Part shown: positions 32,165-44,385 of the stretch, one piece after another
Layout: each line of letters begins with the position of its first letter
Numbering within the stretch: the first letter of the stretch is position 1
Source: Eonycteris spelaea
Taxonomy: Eukaryota > Chordata > Mammalia > Chiroptera > Pteropodidae
Direction: 5' to 3'
Assembly (NCBI GenBank): GCA_003508835.1
Contig: PUFA01000006.1
Span: 8,990,001-9,054,000, forward strand
DNA length: 64,000 nt
Program-made: the position numbers and the translations under genes
Notes under the pieces: generated by a model
The model's database searches: none
The model's input: the letters and a program-made list of their open reading frames with translations, nothing else
Told to the model about the DNA's origin: nothing

Positions 32165-32345
32165 ACAGTGTTTCCCAACTTGGCTGCTGATAATAATTAC
32201 CCGAAGGTGCTTATTAAAAATAGATTCCAGACTCTTCCCCAGGATATTTGGATTTAAGAGGTCTGGAGTGAGGCCTGGGAATCTCTACTTAGTAAGCACC
32301 CATGTGACCACTCCAGCAGGCTAGTCTGACAACAAACACTTCTAA
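32165..32345 (+). mobile_element. MER20-like hAT-Charlie MITE
   Basis: It starts 'cagtgtttcccaacttggct' and continues 'aaggtgcttattaaaaatag', 'tttaagaggtctggagtgag' and 'gcctgggaatctctactt', the order of MER20. The right inverted end is degraded. Confidence 0.65.
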
Positions 32346-33129
32346 AGGAGGCTGGGTTTCCAGGAATCCCACTAAACAAAGGAGGAAATGAAGGAAAATG
32401 GAGTAACAGAACCCAGTCCTGGGGAAAGAAAGGAGAATGGTTAACCAAGCAAACAGGACTCCAGACCCCTTACACTTAACTGAAGGTTCTGTATGAACCC
32501 TCAAATCCTAACCAAAGCCCCTGGGTATATTTGACGCTAAACTCCGTGAACTAGGGCAATGCCTGACATGCAGTCAGCATAGATCAATGACTGAAGAATG
32601 AGCCAATCACTTAACTTTGTTACTCCACAGCTCAGTATCTTATTTGAATTCTGCATGTCCATGCTCAGATCTCTGTGTATTTCTCTTGTCATCTCTGGGC
32701 TGAGATAACCTAGTGAGGCCCCAGAGGGATGGCGGATATAACCTATAGGGAGAAGTTACAAAGATCTGTGTTTGTCAGCGAGGAAAACTGAGAGCTGTGC
32801 AGAGGCAAGATCTTCCCCTTTGCAGCAGAACTGTCTTCACAGGGGCTCAGCAAGTTCTTGACATGGGAGCCCCCCGAACGTTGAACATGGTTTAGACAAA
32901 CTTCAATGAAAATCACATCTCATCAGTGGGGATCAGTTCCTAAAACTAGCTTTCCCATCTCAAAAAAAAAAAGGAAGAGTTTTTACAAACAGGCATAGCT
33001 GGTAATGTAGATTCGCAGCCCCTTCTCCAACATCGCAATATCACCAAAGTGAGGAGAGGCTGGGTCTTGGGTGCATATTTAATGAAGAATCCATACAGAT
33101 ATCATGTGACTAGAATAGATAATTGATAT
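32346..33129. other. Unique DNA, nothing recognised
   Basis: No gene or repeat is supported. A short poly(A) run lies near 32961-32971. Confidence 0.4.
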
Positions 33130-33285
33130 TTACTAGACACTATGCACTTCCTATTTTAAGCCTTTTATATATTTACTCATTTTACTCTCTCTAGATACCA
33201 TGGAAAGGTATTTCATAGCTATGAAACTGTAGCACAGAAATTATAAGTTATTTGCCTAAGACTGCATAGCTAATGCAGTGCCCAT
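33130..33285 (-). mobile_element. MIR SINE
   Basis: Antisense MIR order: 'gatatttactagacactatg', 'tttactctctctagatacc', 'gaaactgtagcacagaaatt' and 'tatttgcctaagactgcat'. Confidence 0.65.
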
Positions 33286-33289
33286 AATA

Positions 33290-33850
33290 ATCATCTCTTG
33301 CTGCTTAACAAATGACTCCCAAACTTCACAGTTGAAAACAACAAACTCATCTCACAATTTCTGTAGGTCGCAAATCTAGGCATGGCTTGGCTGGGTCCTC
33401 TGGCTCAGGGTTTCTCATAGGGCTGTAGTCAAGTTGTCTGCAGGGACTTCAAGTCACCTCAAGGTTTGGTTGGAGGAGGACCTATTTCAAACTCATTTAT
33501 GTGACTGTTAGCAGGGATCAGGTCCTTGGGCTTGTTGGACTGAGGGTCTCTCTCAGGTTGTTTTGCCATGTGGGCCTCTCCATAGGTCAGCTCGAAACAT
33601 GGCGCTTGGCTTCCTTCCATCAGGGCAAGCAGGAGAAAAAAGCAAGAAAGAGTGAGCAAGGTGGCTGCGAGCGTCTTTCTGTAACCCAGTCCTGGGAGTG
33701 ACATCCCATCGTGGTTGCTACATTTTTCTCAGAAGAGCAGTGAATCTTTAGGTCCTGTTGTAGCTCAAAGGAAGGCGGTTGCACGGAGGCGTAAATACCA
33801 GTCGGTTGGACTCCTTGGGGCCATTTTAGAATCTGCCTGCCACTGTGGCA
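33290..33850 (+). mobile_element. Unnamed LTR-like interspersed repeat, copy 1
   Basis: Begins 'tgctgcttaacaaatgact' and '..aaaacaacaaactcatctc', then 'ggcttggctgggtcctctgg', 'gccatgtgggcctctccata', 'gtgacatcccatcgtggttg', ending near 'ttagaatctgcctgccac'. This is a widespread mammalian repeat of LTR-like length that I recognise but cannot name safely. A shorter copy lies at 42085. The frames of 105 and 81 codons within it are not genes. Confidence 0.55.
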
Positions 33851-34164
33851 ATGACCTAGGTGGTGAGGCTCCAGATCTACTGTCCTGACACCAAGCGTCA
33901 CACAAGAAATGAGGGAATGGTGCACACAATTCAGCAAAAGGGTATGCTATTTGAGGGGAGGAAGGAGGTGGGTGAATGCAACAATACTACTGAGACATCC
34001 TAGTCTTTAAATGGGTATTCACTTAATTAGCATGCTGTTAACTCATACATAGGTGATGTGTGTTCTTTTAGGTGCAAAAATATTTACTTATTTCCTTGTG
34101 GAAAGTGACAAGAACAAATGCTAACTCTGAAGAATCAAGAGTCTTTATGTGCTTAAATGGGTGA
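33851..34164. other. Unique DNA, nothing recognised
   Basis: No gene or repeat is supported. Confidence 0.4.
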
Positions 34165-34212
34165 CATACAACAGGACTGCACATGAGAAGCACCTGGGGA
34201 AATTTTTTAAAT
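34165..34212 (+). mobile_element. MER20-like remnant cut by L1
   Basis: 'ctgcacatgagaagcacct' followed by 'ggggaaattttttaaa' resembles the first 50 bases of MER20. The rest is missing where L1 sequence begins. Confidence 0.35.
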
Positions 34213-37185
34213 TAATCGACTTGATTTTTTAGAATGGCTTAGGTTTATAGAAAGATCAAGCAGAAAGTACAAAGAGTTCTCATATGCTGATCCCCATCAG
34301 CAGTTTCCCCTATTTTTAACATATTACATTAGTGTTGTGCCTTTGTTACAACTGGTGACCCAATATTCACATATTATTTTAAACTAAAGCTTATAGTTTA
34401 CAATAGGAGTCATACTTCACATACCACACAAGGTACTCAAAGTATAGAATTCAATGTTGTTTTTTTTTTTAGTATATTCACAGTTTTGTGTAACCTTCAC
34501 CAATATCTAATTTTAGAAATTTTTTGTCACTCTCATATAAACTTTATGCCCACTAACAGTCACTCCCCATTTCCTCCCACCTTCTACTTTAGCCCGAGGC
34601 TGCCACTAATATACTTGATGTATAGATTTTTCTTTCTGGACATTTCTGGATATTTTATATAAATGGATATTTCATATAAATTCAATTTGTGGTCTCTGTG
34701 ACTGGCTTTTGCTAAGAATAATGTTTTTAAGCTCTTACACATGGTAGCATGTATCAGTACATTATTTGCTCTTATTGTAGAACAATGTTTCATTATATAG
34801 CTACACCAGATTTTATTTATACAGTCATCAGTTTATTAATATTTGAATTGTTCCCACTTTTTGGTTATTATAAATTAATGCTGCCACGAACATTTGTGTA
34901 ATGTATGTTTTAATTTCTCTTGGGTATATGTCTAGGAGTGGCATTGCTGAGCATATGGTAACTTTATATTTAATATTTGAGAAGCAGACACCTGTTTTTC
35001 AAAGTGGCTGCATCATTTTAAATCCCACCAGCAATGTATGAGGGTTCCAATTTCTCCACATCTTTGTTAACTTTTGTCATTGCCAGTCTTTTAACTATAT
35101 TCATTTCAGTAGGTGTAAAATGGTATCTCATTGTGGTTTTGATTTGCAATTCCCCAATGACTAATAATTTTCACATCTTCATGCAGTTATTGGTCATTTG
35201 TATATCTCCTTGGAGAAATGTCTGTTTAGATCTTTTCCCCATTTAAAAAATGTTATTTATACTTTTATTGTGAGTTGTAAGATTTAAAAAATATATTCTG
35301 AATACAAGTTCTTTAATAGATATGTGACATGCAAATATTTTATTTTATTCTATAGGTTATCTTTTCACTTTCTTGATATCATTTGCAGCATAAAAGTTTT
35401 TATATTGATAGTTCAGTTTACCTTTTTTTTCTTCTGTTACTTGTGCTCTTGAAACCATTACTTAACCCAAAGTCACAGGTTTAGAAATCATTACTTAACC
35501 CCAAATCACAGATTTATTCCTATGTTTTTGTCTGAGTTTTATAATTTAGCACTTATATTGAAGTATGTGATACATTTTGAATTAATATTTGTGTATAATT
35601 GAGGTAGGGGTCTAAATTCATTCATTTTCATGTGGATATGCTATTGCCCCAGCTCTATTTGTTGAAAGATTATTCTTTCTCTATTAAATTGTCTTGGCAC
35701 TTTCGTTGAAAATCAATTGACCATAAATGCAAGGGTTTATTTGTAGACTCTCAATTCAATTCCATTGATCTATATGTCTATCCTTATGCCAATACCACAC
35801 TGTCTTGATTACAGTGTAATTTTGTAGAAAGTTTTGAAATTGAGACATGTGAGTCTTCCAAATTCATTATTTTTCAAGATTGTTTGGCTATTCTGGATCC
35901 CTTGAATTTGCATATGAATTTAAAGCTTTTTTACTTCTACAAAAAGGGAAGTTGGGATTTTGAGAGGGATTGTGTTAAATCTGTAGATGAATTTGGCACG
36001 TATTTCCATCATAACAGTATTAAACCTTCCAATTCATTAACATGAGATGCCTTTCCACTTATTCCAATCTTTTAAATTTCTTTTAACAATACTTTGTCTT
36101 GCTCTTCTTTTGTTAAATTTATTCCTAAGTGTTTTATTCTTTTGCATGCTATTATAAATGGAATTGTTTTCTTAAATTAATTTTTTATAATGGTTTCTTG
36201 CCAGTGTATATAAAAACAACCTATTTTTAATAAATCACTCATGTATCCAGCACCCTTCCTGAACTTGTTTATTCTAATAGTTTTTAGTCAATTCTTTAGG
36301 ATTATCTAGATATAAAACCATGTCATGCAAAATAGAGATAGTTTGACTTCTTTTCCAATGTGGATGACTTTTATTTCTCTTTCTTGACTAATTATTAGGC
36401 TAAAAGGTTAGGACCCCTACTGCAATGCTGAATGCAAGTGGCAAGAGTAGACATCTACATTAGGAGAAAAGCACTCAGACTTTCACTGTTCAAGTGTGTA
36501 CTAGTTGTGGGTTTTTTTTTATATCTTTATGAAGTTGAAAATTTTCCTCTTTTTATAATTTGAGTATTTTGTGATAAAAGGGTATTAAATTCTGTCAAAT
36601 GCTTTTTCTGTATCTTTTGAAATAATAATTATTTTTTTGTCCCTTATTCTGTAATATGGTATAGTACATGAATTGATTTTCAGATGTTAAACCAACTTAC
36701 ATTTCTGAGATACATCTCACTTGGTCATGGTGTATAATATTTCAGCAGAATCAGTTTGCTATTGTTCTGTTAAAGATTAGTACAAATATATTCATAAGGG
36801 ATATATATCGATCTGTAGCTTTCTTTTCATGTGAATGTCTGTTTTGTTTTGATATCAGGGTAATACTGGCTTCGTAAGTGATTTGGGAAGTTTTCTTCTT
36901 CTATTTTAAAAAAATTTCGTGAAAAATTGATATTGACTCATTTTTGAGTGTTTGGTAGAATTTAACAGAGAAGCCATCTGAGCATGATCTTTCCTTTGTG
37001 GGGAGTTTTAAAATTACTAATTCAATTTCTTACTTGTTATAGGTAGAGTCAGATTTTCTGTTTCTTCCTAGATCAGTTTTGGTACTTTGTATCTACCTAG
37101 AAATTTCCTATTTATTTAATTTATATAATTTGTTTGGCATATAGTTATTCGTAGTATTTCTTTATATATTCTTAAATAATGTTTG
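34213..37185 (-). mobile_element. Old L1M, 3' UTR and most of ORF2 (antisense)
   Basis: The left end is an antisense 3' UTR ('aggtttatagaaagatcaagc', 'aacatattacattagtgttg'). It continues in order through ORF2: 'gcattgctgagcatatggta', 'cccaccagcaatgtatgagg', 'ttcatgtggatatgctattg', 'gccaataccacactgtcttg', 'ctatttttaataaatcactc', 'aaccaacttacatttctgag'. It reaches the reverse transcriptase region by about 37000. Many stops exist on the sense strand. It is a dead, old copy, 5'-truncated or overwritten at about 37185. Confidence 0.85.
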
Positions 37186-37194
37186 AAAAAGGAA

Positions 37195-37435
37195 AAGGAA
37201 TTAAGAAGTACAAATTGGCAGTTACAAAATAGTCAGGGGAATGTAAAGTACAGCATAGAGAATATATATAGTCAATAATATCATAATAACCATGAATGGT
37301 GTCAGATGAATACTAGATTTATCAGGGTGATCATTTCATATGTTGTGTGGATGTCTAACCACCATGCTGTATACCTGGAACTAATATAATATTGAATGTC
37401 GACTGTAATTGAAAAAAAAGTTACCACAGTAAAAA
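37195..37435 (+). mobile_element. Young-type L1 3' end, 5'-truncated
   Basis: 'aattaagaagtacaaattgg', 'aatgtaaagtacagcatag', 'gatgtctaaccaccatgctg', 'acctggaactaatataatat', 'gtcgactgtaattg' and an A-rich tail make a standard L1 3' end. I associate this type with laurasiatherians, especially bats. It lies against the old antisense L1. No clean target duplication could be read. Confidence 0.85.
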
Positions 37436-38579
37436 AGAAAGTGAGTTGTGCGTGAAGTACCATAGGATCACTGTTCTTACTGAGATTTTCCTGAATGAAT
37501 GTTTCTCCCTTTGCTGTACATCCTTAGGACAATTTCTAAAGACTTTAAATAATTTTTTAAAAATAATTTTCACCAATTAAATGGTTGTTTTTCTGGAGAG
37601 TCTGCCAAGCTCCTTCTGTACATTTCAGGAAGTCCTGCACTTCCAGGTAATTTTAAAAGAATAAATGGAACTAGGTAAAACTTGCTTAAATTGAGTGCTG
37701 TTGAGAAATTCTCAACTTTTGAGGTTTCCATGACTAGAAATGAGGAAAAACAAGACGTAGTCCTTGACAGCACCAAATTATAAAGAAATAAGATCTAGCT
37801 GCTGAGTGGCCACATATTTGCCTTTCACTTCTCTGAGCAATCAATCTCATCACTCAGCAACTCAAAATTATGGCAGTAATAAAATGCAATTGCTTTTGTG
37901 TGAAAGCCTAACCTAGCCCAGTGCTTTGGATTGCTAATAAGCTCTGTTGGCAAATGCCAAGGCAGTAGGCCGACTAGCAGCATGTGGCCATAGAGTTTTT
38001 AAAAAATTGAATTATGTAGCTGAAAATGAAAGTGAAAGTTGGTAGAATGAAGAAGTGTCATTCACAAACTGGGTGACTCTCGTCAGAAGTGTACCTAGTT
38101 AGTGGTGGGCTGATGTAGGCTGAAGAGGTCTCAGATTCAGAGGTTAGACTTATTTACTGGGTGTGGGCATTCACTTGGTGGAAGAATGATTAGAAGCCCA
38201 AGGGTGTCCCACCAGCCAGGCAGGGATATGCCAGGGGAGGATGAAGATAGAGTAGTCTCAGCAGGGTCAGCTCCTGGAAGAGCTGGCTGCGGGATACTTC
38301 TTCCGTCACTCTCACAGCCTGGGTAAAATGAATGGTGAAGCATGGGACACAAGGTCAGTATGGGGCCAAGCACCGTGGCTGCAAGGATGAGTCATGAGCA
38401 GCAGGTTATGAACCCCGTAAATTCTCCTACTACCAAATGATTAAATCCTGAGTCTGGGGTGTGGCTAAATCTGTGGTAGGAGCTGATTGTCTATAGCTGT
38501 AGACATTAGAGACATTTGGAGATAGTGAATTATGTAGAAGAATAGAGCTCTTTTTACTGGGCAACTCAGGTAAAAATAA
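37436..38579. other. Unique DNA, nothing firmly recognised
   Basis: The first part (37540-37650) may be a further worn repeat ('attaaatggttgtttttctgg'), not placed. The rest has no gene or repeat. Confidence 0.4.
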
Positions 38580-38830
38580 TAGTCACAGTAGTTATAGTAG
38601 TAGTGACAGCAACAGCAAACACTTATATACCACTTAAATGTGCTGAGCTCTCTTCTAAATGTACATTCAATCTTTAGGAAAACCTCATGAAATAAGTAAT
38701 ATTATTACCCCCAATTTAGAGATGAGAGAGCTACAGTCACAGAGCATTAAGTAAACCTACATTGCACAGCCAGCACACGTTAGAGCCAGGGTTCAAATCC
38801 AGGAGTGAGGCCTCATGGTCCATGTCTTCC
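38580..38830 (-). mobile_element. MIR SINE, near full length
   Basis: Antisense MIR from 'aacacttatataccacttaa' through 'aaaacctcatgaaataagta', 'ttattacccccaatttagag', 'cacacgttagagccagggt' and 'tcaaatccaggagtgaggc'. Well preserved for this family. Confidence 0.75.
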
Positions 38831-39399
38831 TGCTTCATTCCACCACATCTCTGACCTTTTCCCTCATCCCTAAATGGAGAGAACAATAAATACATCATTA
38901 TATTGTAGAAAAGATTAAGTCTCTATGGGAGTACTTGTAGCCCAGAAATTACGGTCCCTATGTTCATTATTGTTCATGATTGCTCCAATCCCCAGGCTGC
39001 CCTGAAATACAACCCCTCTGGCTGCCTCTTTCAATAATTGAAAATGAGCTAGAGATAGAAGGCATTACCTCTACAGTCATGTTTACTGCCGAAGCTGGAT
39101 GAGGCACACAGGTATTCATTGTATTATTTTATGCACTTTTTTGCCTACCTTAAAAATTTCATAATAGGATAAAAAATAAAATAGGTGTGTGTCTGAGTGG
39201 GATGAGGAGAGTAAACACCAGAATAAGTCTAAAGTGGCCTCAAGATAAATTTTGTTAACTTGATAATATGGCTGTTTATGGCTGTTGGACCATTTAAGCT
39301 TTCTAGACACATCTGGACACACCTGGAAAGAGAGCAAATGTTTTAGGTAGAGAAATCTCTCCACTGGAAAAGAGAGGCCCAGAAGAGAAGGACAGAAAT
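38831..39399. other. Mostly unrecognised; L1 3' scrap at 39100-39182
   Basis: 'attgtattattttatgcact' followed by 'aaaaatttcataataggat' and an A-rich end resembles the last 80 bp of an L1M 3' UTR on the plus strand. The remainder is unassigned. Confidence 0.4.
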
Positions 39400-39765
39400 G
39401 TAGGAGTAAGACAGGAAAGAGGCATGAGAACTACACAAATTCACTAAATATTAAACCAGGTTGTATCTAGAGCCAGCAATGTGCTTCTAGACAGGGAAAA
39501 CTAGATGAGCAGAATATGGCCAGACCACAGGGAACCTACAGGGAGATTCCTGATGAGGTGACTAACAACTACTTCCCCTTGCCTTTAACGTTGCATGCCA
39601 CACCCAGAAAGGAAAAATAGATATAAAACTGAATTCCTTGAACACTCAGGGTCTCTCTGAGTCTCTGTCTCTGAGAGGAGACCACACTCTGCCAACCCCT
39701 TCTCTAATAAACGTTCCTTTTGCCTATAAGTCTGGTGCATGTTTAAGTTCTTCCCTGCACACAGG
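39400..39765 (+). mobile_element. Candidate ERV LTR (solo)
   Basis: A TATA-like box 'atataaaa' (39621-39628) is followed 78 bp later by a poly(A) signal AATAAA (39706-39711), with a CT-rich R-like region between them, the usual LTR promoter layout. The outer edges are uncertain. Possible ends are 'tgtaggag' near 39402 and 'ctgcaca' near 39761. No internal retroviral sequence is adjacent. Confidence 0.4.
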
Positions 39766-40129
39766 CAAGGTCTCTCTCTCTCAGCCTTCAGTCCCTACTC
39801 AGGAGGATTCACCCCATCTTGCATCAGGAGGAAAACAATTGGGACATCCATGTGCTAAGAAGCAAGGGAGGAGGCTGGGGGAAGGTCATGGGACTAACAT
39901 GTCAGTAAAGAAGCTGAGGGGGATGATGAAACTCCGTGGTGATTTTCCAGGAAGCGCTTTACAATTTATCAATAATTAATGTGTTGCCTCTTTCTACAGA
40001 AGATTTGAGACATTTTGCCTACAATGCATATTCAATTAGTTTAGTAGAGATGGACACGTGGGAAAAATTGGGCCAAGGATAAAAGAGGAACTAAAACATC
40101 ATTACAGCAAAGTTTATCTTAGAGTGATA

Positions 40130-40915
40130 TTGTGGTTTATAATAAGAAATATGTATTTGGTCTTTGTCCCTGTTTCTGGGTCAGAGCTCCCACAACCCTT
40201 GAAATTTCTTAAGTGATAAGAGCTACAAAAGTACCCTTTGTTATGTTAATAGAGGGGTTTTGGATGCACCTATGGATGGATGGGGCTGGTTGCCAGGAGA
40301 ACCAACCATGTGACCAGCAGGTTGGAACTTTTAGTCTCACTCCCTTAATCTCAGGGGAGAGGACAGGGGCTGGAGATCAATTGCATAGGCCAATGATTTA
40401 CTCAAACATGCTATGTAATGAAGCATCCATAAAAACCCAGAGGATGAGGATTAGAGAGCTTCCAGGTTGCTGAACATGTGTGGATGCTGAGAGAGTGGTG
40501 TACTCAGAGAGGGCAAGGAAGCTCCATGCCTTTCCCATGTACCAGGCTCTGTGCATTTCTTTCATCTGGCTGCTGTTGAGTTATATCCTTTTCTAACAAA
40601 CCAGTAACCAAGTAAGTAAAATGTTTCTCTGAGTTCTGTGAGCTGCTCTAGTAAATTAATTAAACCCAAGGATGGGGTCGTTGGGACTTCCAAAAGGTTG
40701 ATCAGAAGCACAAGTGACAACCTGGACTTGCGATTGGTGTCTAAAGTGGCAGGGTGAGGGACAACCTTGTAAGACTGAGCCCTTAACCTGGTAGACAGTG
40801 TCAGAATTGAGTTGAATTGTAGAACACCCAGCTGGTGTCCGAGAATTGCTTGGCGGTGTGGGGAAAATCCGCACATTGTAACTGGGAGCAGAACTATACT
40901 TAGCTTCCTGGAAGT
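40130..40915 (+). mobile_element. ERV-type LTR (solo), common mammalian family
   Basis: Landmarks: 'gctcccacaacccttgaaat', 'aagtgataagagctacaaaa', 'agaaccaaccatgtgacc', a CCAAT box (40390-40394), 'gtaatgaagcatccataaaa' (TATA-like at 40428), 'ttcatctggctgctgttgag', 'gtgacaacctggacttgcg', 'gaacacccagctggtgtcc'. I recognise the family by text but not its name. It has no coding capacity, and the 104- and 87-codon minus frames are chance. Confidence 0.65.
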
Positions 40916-41179
40916 CCAAGCAAAAAAGTCAAATATGGAATTTACAAAGCTCAGATAATCAGAAAGGAAGCCACAGGCTAGTTCCTCAGGGCAAGATTTC
41001 TTTTTTCCTCTGCTAGCATCAGCCTTTAATACCTTGGTATACTTGGAAGTAGAAAAAGCCTACTTTAAATTGCCCTTAAAAATAGGGCAAAAATTTCACA
41101 GCGGATATTTCTAAAAGAGCTTTATTAGACTGCATCTTAAAAAGTGAAAACAAAAAATTATTACAATAAGCTTATTTTT
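40916..41179. other. Unassigned
   Basis: Lies downstream (minus strand) of the protein-like stretch. It contains an antisense AATAAA near 41118, but no poly(A) tract follows it. Confidence 0.35.
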
Positions 41180-41660
41180 TGGACCCTTAACGAAATTGAA
41201 TTTGCACACACAACCTCTTCTTTGGTCGAACAGAGGAAACCAAGGGCTGTCTTTATTGGTGGAATTTTCCCCATAGAAGTATAGGATAAAATGAAATAAC
41301 ATTCTCAACTTCATGTTTGACTTTTGCAGCATGATCATAAAAAGGGTTATTTTTCTGCAGAAACTCTTTGAGCACTCTATCAATTTTCTTGAGAGCCTCT
41401 CTTATTCCTTTGATATTTAAATCAATCTCTTTCAAAGTCTTCCTTGTGTCATCATCCTGGCTGTTTTCTCCTCTTTAGCTGTTAACTGCTCTAACGCTCC
41501 CCAATACGGATTTGTCAAAACCATTGCACACCATGCTAACAGTTCTCCAACTTCACTCTCATAGACTTTATGAAACCTTGCCCTCTTTCTCTGCGATATT
41601 TGCAATTATATTTTGCAATCAGTTTGCATTGTATTCCAGTGTATTGATCACCTGTCACCC
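41180..41660 (-). pseudogene. Protein-like broken stretch, unidentified
   Basis: On the minus strand three consecutive frames give strongly protein-like text: 'LQNIIANIAEKEGKV', then 'KVYESEVGELLAW' and 'NPYWGALEQLTAKEEKTA', then 'LKEIDLNIKGIREALKKID' and 'LKEFLQKNNPFYDHAAKVKH'. One in-frame stop and two single-base shifts (near 41570 and 41465) interrupt them. The last part has helix or coiled-coil character. It does not match L1 ORF1, ORF2 or any family I can name. No introns or poly(A) tail can be shown, so both processed pseudogene and decayed exon remain possible. The function of the source gene is unknown. Confidence 0.4.
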
Positions 41661-42084
41661 AACTGAGAGGTTGGGCAACAAAGATTTTGATGGAATCGGA
41701 AGGCAGAGACCTTGTGTGAAGGTAGGAGGAATAGGAGGAAGGGAAGACTGATATTAGAAGTGAACACTTTTGCCTCCCTAGGTAAACTGGTTACTGTAAG
41801 AGCTCAGATATTGCATACTTGAATAAAGGCAAAGCCTGTACTAAACTCTTAAAGTGTTTCTCACATAGCCCCTTACAAAGAGAACCACAAAGTTAATGAA
41901 GCAATAAATAATGTGTTCAACACCAGGTATACAAAATTGGTGGCACATTTTACATGGCTATTTCTTGTAACCCCTCTGACGGAAGGCGGGACAGAACATC
42001 CAAATACAGTTCCGTGGAGGTGGTTCTGTGAGGGGCTGACCTGATCTGACCCAACATATTTTGCCTTCATTAGTTTACCTATTG
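41661..42084. other. Unique DNA, nothing recognised
   Basis: No gene or repeat is supported. Confidence 0.4.
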
Positions 42085-42400
42085 CTGTGTAGCAAGTGAC
42101 CCAAACTTATTGACTTAAGACAACAAACATTTATTATCTCATAGTTTCTGTGGGTCAGAAATCCAGGAGTAGCTTAGCTGTGGGTCACCAAGGGCTGTAG
42201 TCATCTGAAGATTGCCTGAATCTGGACGATCTGTTCCAAGCTCATTGAAGATGGAGAAGCACTAACCAAGATGGAAGCCACAATGTCTTTACTATCTTGG
42301 AAGTGACATACCATCATATATCCCTGGTGATTATACAAAGGTGTACATCTCAGGAGCTGGTGATCACTGGGGACAATCTGGGAGGCTGGGTACCACACTT
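42085..42400 (+). mobile_element. Unnamed LTR-like interspersed repeat, copy 2
   Basis: Same family as 33290: 'ttgctgtgtagcaagtgacc', 'cttaagacaacaaacattta', 'ctgtgggtcagaaatccag', 'agggctgtagtcatctgaag', 'gtgacataccatcatat'. It is shorter, with internal losses. Confidence 0.5.
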
Positions 42401-43103
42401 GGTTGATAGGCTATAAGAGAGAAGCAGTTTCAATATAGCAAAGGACTGGGAAGGGGCAAGGGATAGAGAGGAGGGGGAAAGGAGGGAACGGATAGGAAGA
42501 ACTTGTGAAGTAAGGAGTGTGGATGCTGTGGCAGGGCTACCTCATACAGCTTTGCTGGTTGTGCACTGCACTGCTTTGTGAGGTTCCATTTACACAGCCC
42601 ATTCAGAGTCCTGAGTGGAGGAGAGTACAGCTTCCGCTATGTAGAAGTTTGACATGGAAGAGGCTTCACTGTAGTGACCACTTCATCATGCAGAAATCGC
42701 CCAAATGTCTCTGGAACTAGGCTTGTGGAAGCCCATTCTCTGTGTAGATCAGGTGGGAGGTGGCTGCTCAGTGAGGGGGATCTAACAGGCAACTGTGAGC
42801 TTTTGGCTCTGGTAAGACACTCCCTTCTAAGGAAACCAGTGAAGGCAGGTATTATTATGTGGGTGCCACAGGAGGTCCCGGGTCCCTTTGGGTATGGCAA
42901 CGTGACTCGCTAAGCAGGAACAGCAGTGAGACTGAATTGCTGTTTTTCTTCTTAGCATCTGCAATTCCATTTACACCTCTGTCAAAAACAAGGGTTGATA
43001 GGGACACGATGACTCTGGAATAAGCCCCAGAGTTTCATAGATGGGAAGTCAGAAAATATCAAGTTCTATTTCTGGAATCATCAGTGACATTCTGAGTTGC
43101 TGT
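42401..43103. other. Unique DNA, nothing recognised
   Basis: No gene or repeat is supported. Opposite-strand overlapping frames near 42637-42913 show no motif. Confidence 0.4.
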
Positions 43104-43490
43104 GTGTTATGGGCTGAATTGCCTGCCCGCCCCCCCCCCACACCCCCATTCCTGTGTTGAAGTCTTAACCCTCAGGAAACAAGAATGTGACTGTATTTGG
43201 AGACAAGGTCTTTAACGAGGTAATTAAGGTGAAATGAGATTTAGGGTAGGCCCTAATTCAATATGACTGGTGTCCTTGTAAGAAGAGATTAAGACACAGA
43301 CGAGTACAGAGGGGTGACCATGTGATGACACAGAGAGAAGGCAGCCATTCGTGAGCCAGGCAGTCCTGCTAACGTCTTGATCTCAGACCTCGAGCCTCCA
43401 GAACTGCGAGAAAAAAAGTTTCCGTTGTTGAAGGCCCCCTGTCTGTGGCACTTGGTTATGGCAGCAACCCTAGGAAATGAATACACCCTG
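43104..43490 (+). mobile_element. MaLR LTR (MLT1A-like), solo
   Basis: 'tgttatgggctgaattgcct' at the start, then 'gaatgtgactgtatttgga', 'gaggtaattaaggtgaaatg', 'atatgactggtgtccttgt', 'gagcctccagaactgcgag' and 'ggttatggcagcaacccta'. An 11-13 base C run (about 43128-43139) is an expansion inside the 5' part. No internal sequence, hence solo. Confidence 0.75.
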
Positions 43491-44385
43491 GACAAATCTT
43501 TTTCCTCTCTGTGTTCTGGTCTACAATGCTAAAGATGATGATGACTCCTTGTCTTTGGTGCTTGCACATAATGCATGTTGTGCACATGCGTGATGCTGAC
43601 TCACGTGCTTCCTTTGTTCAGATGAAGAAAAGATGTTCCTTCGCCAAGGCCGATGCAGTCCTGCACTGGGGTGCTTGGCTTGGTGAGGGGAGCGTGGGTG
43701 AGATTCCAATGCTCATTCACCCCTAGGTTGGATGTACTTGAGCTGGGCACAACCTATATCTTTACATGATCTAGGCAAGAAGCTCTGGAGCCTCAGGATG
43801 TAGGGCTGGTTGAGGACTCTGGTTGAGGGGGCCCACCATGCAGTTCTTTTCCAGGGGAAAAGTTGAGGTGACATCTCTTTCTCTTCATTGCCCTTTCTTA
43901 GAGCAAACTCAGAAAACTTCTGCAAATGATGCATTAAACTTTAAAATTTACGACTTACTTTGCAAGTCTACTGTACTTTAATAACATAACACACCAAAAG
44001 GTTAGAAAGACTTTTAAAAAACATTTTATGAATTCATGGCTCTGTACTCACCGTCTTATTCTCATTTTCAACCACAGATACTTACAAACCAGAAATTTAC
44101 ATATTCATATATAGAGAAATGCTACCTAGCTCTCTCTATAAATACATTTTAATATCATTTTGAGGAAATTTGTAGACCTTGGGCTACCTGTCACAAATTA
44201 ATGAACGTTTGGTTAGACGAAACTGGCTCTTCTTTGACAAATTGTATCCTCCTAAGCCAAAAGCTCAGGAGATGACGTAATTCTCTTCTCATTATATGGT
44301 CCTCTCAAGTAAGTGCAGCAGAGCTGAAGAAGCTCAGGAAATAGACTCAAGTGAACTGAACTTGGGTGCGGCACGGCCATTGATG
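43491..44385. other. Unique DNA, nothing recognised
   Basis: No gene or repeat is supported. Confidence 0.4.
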
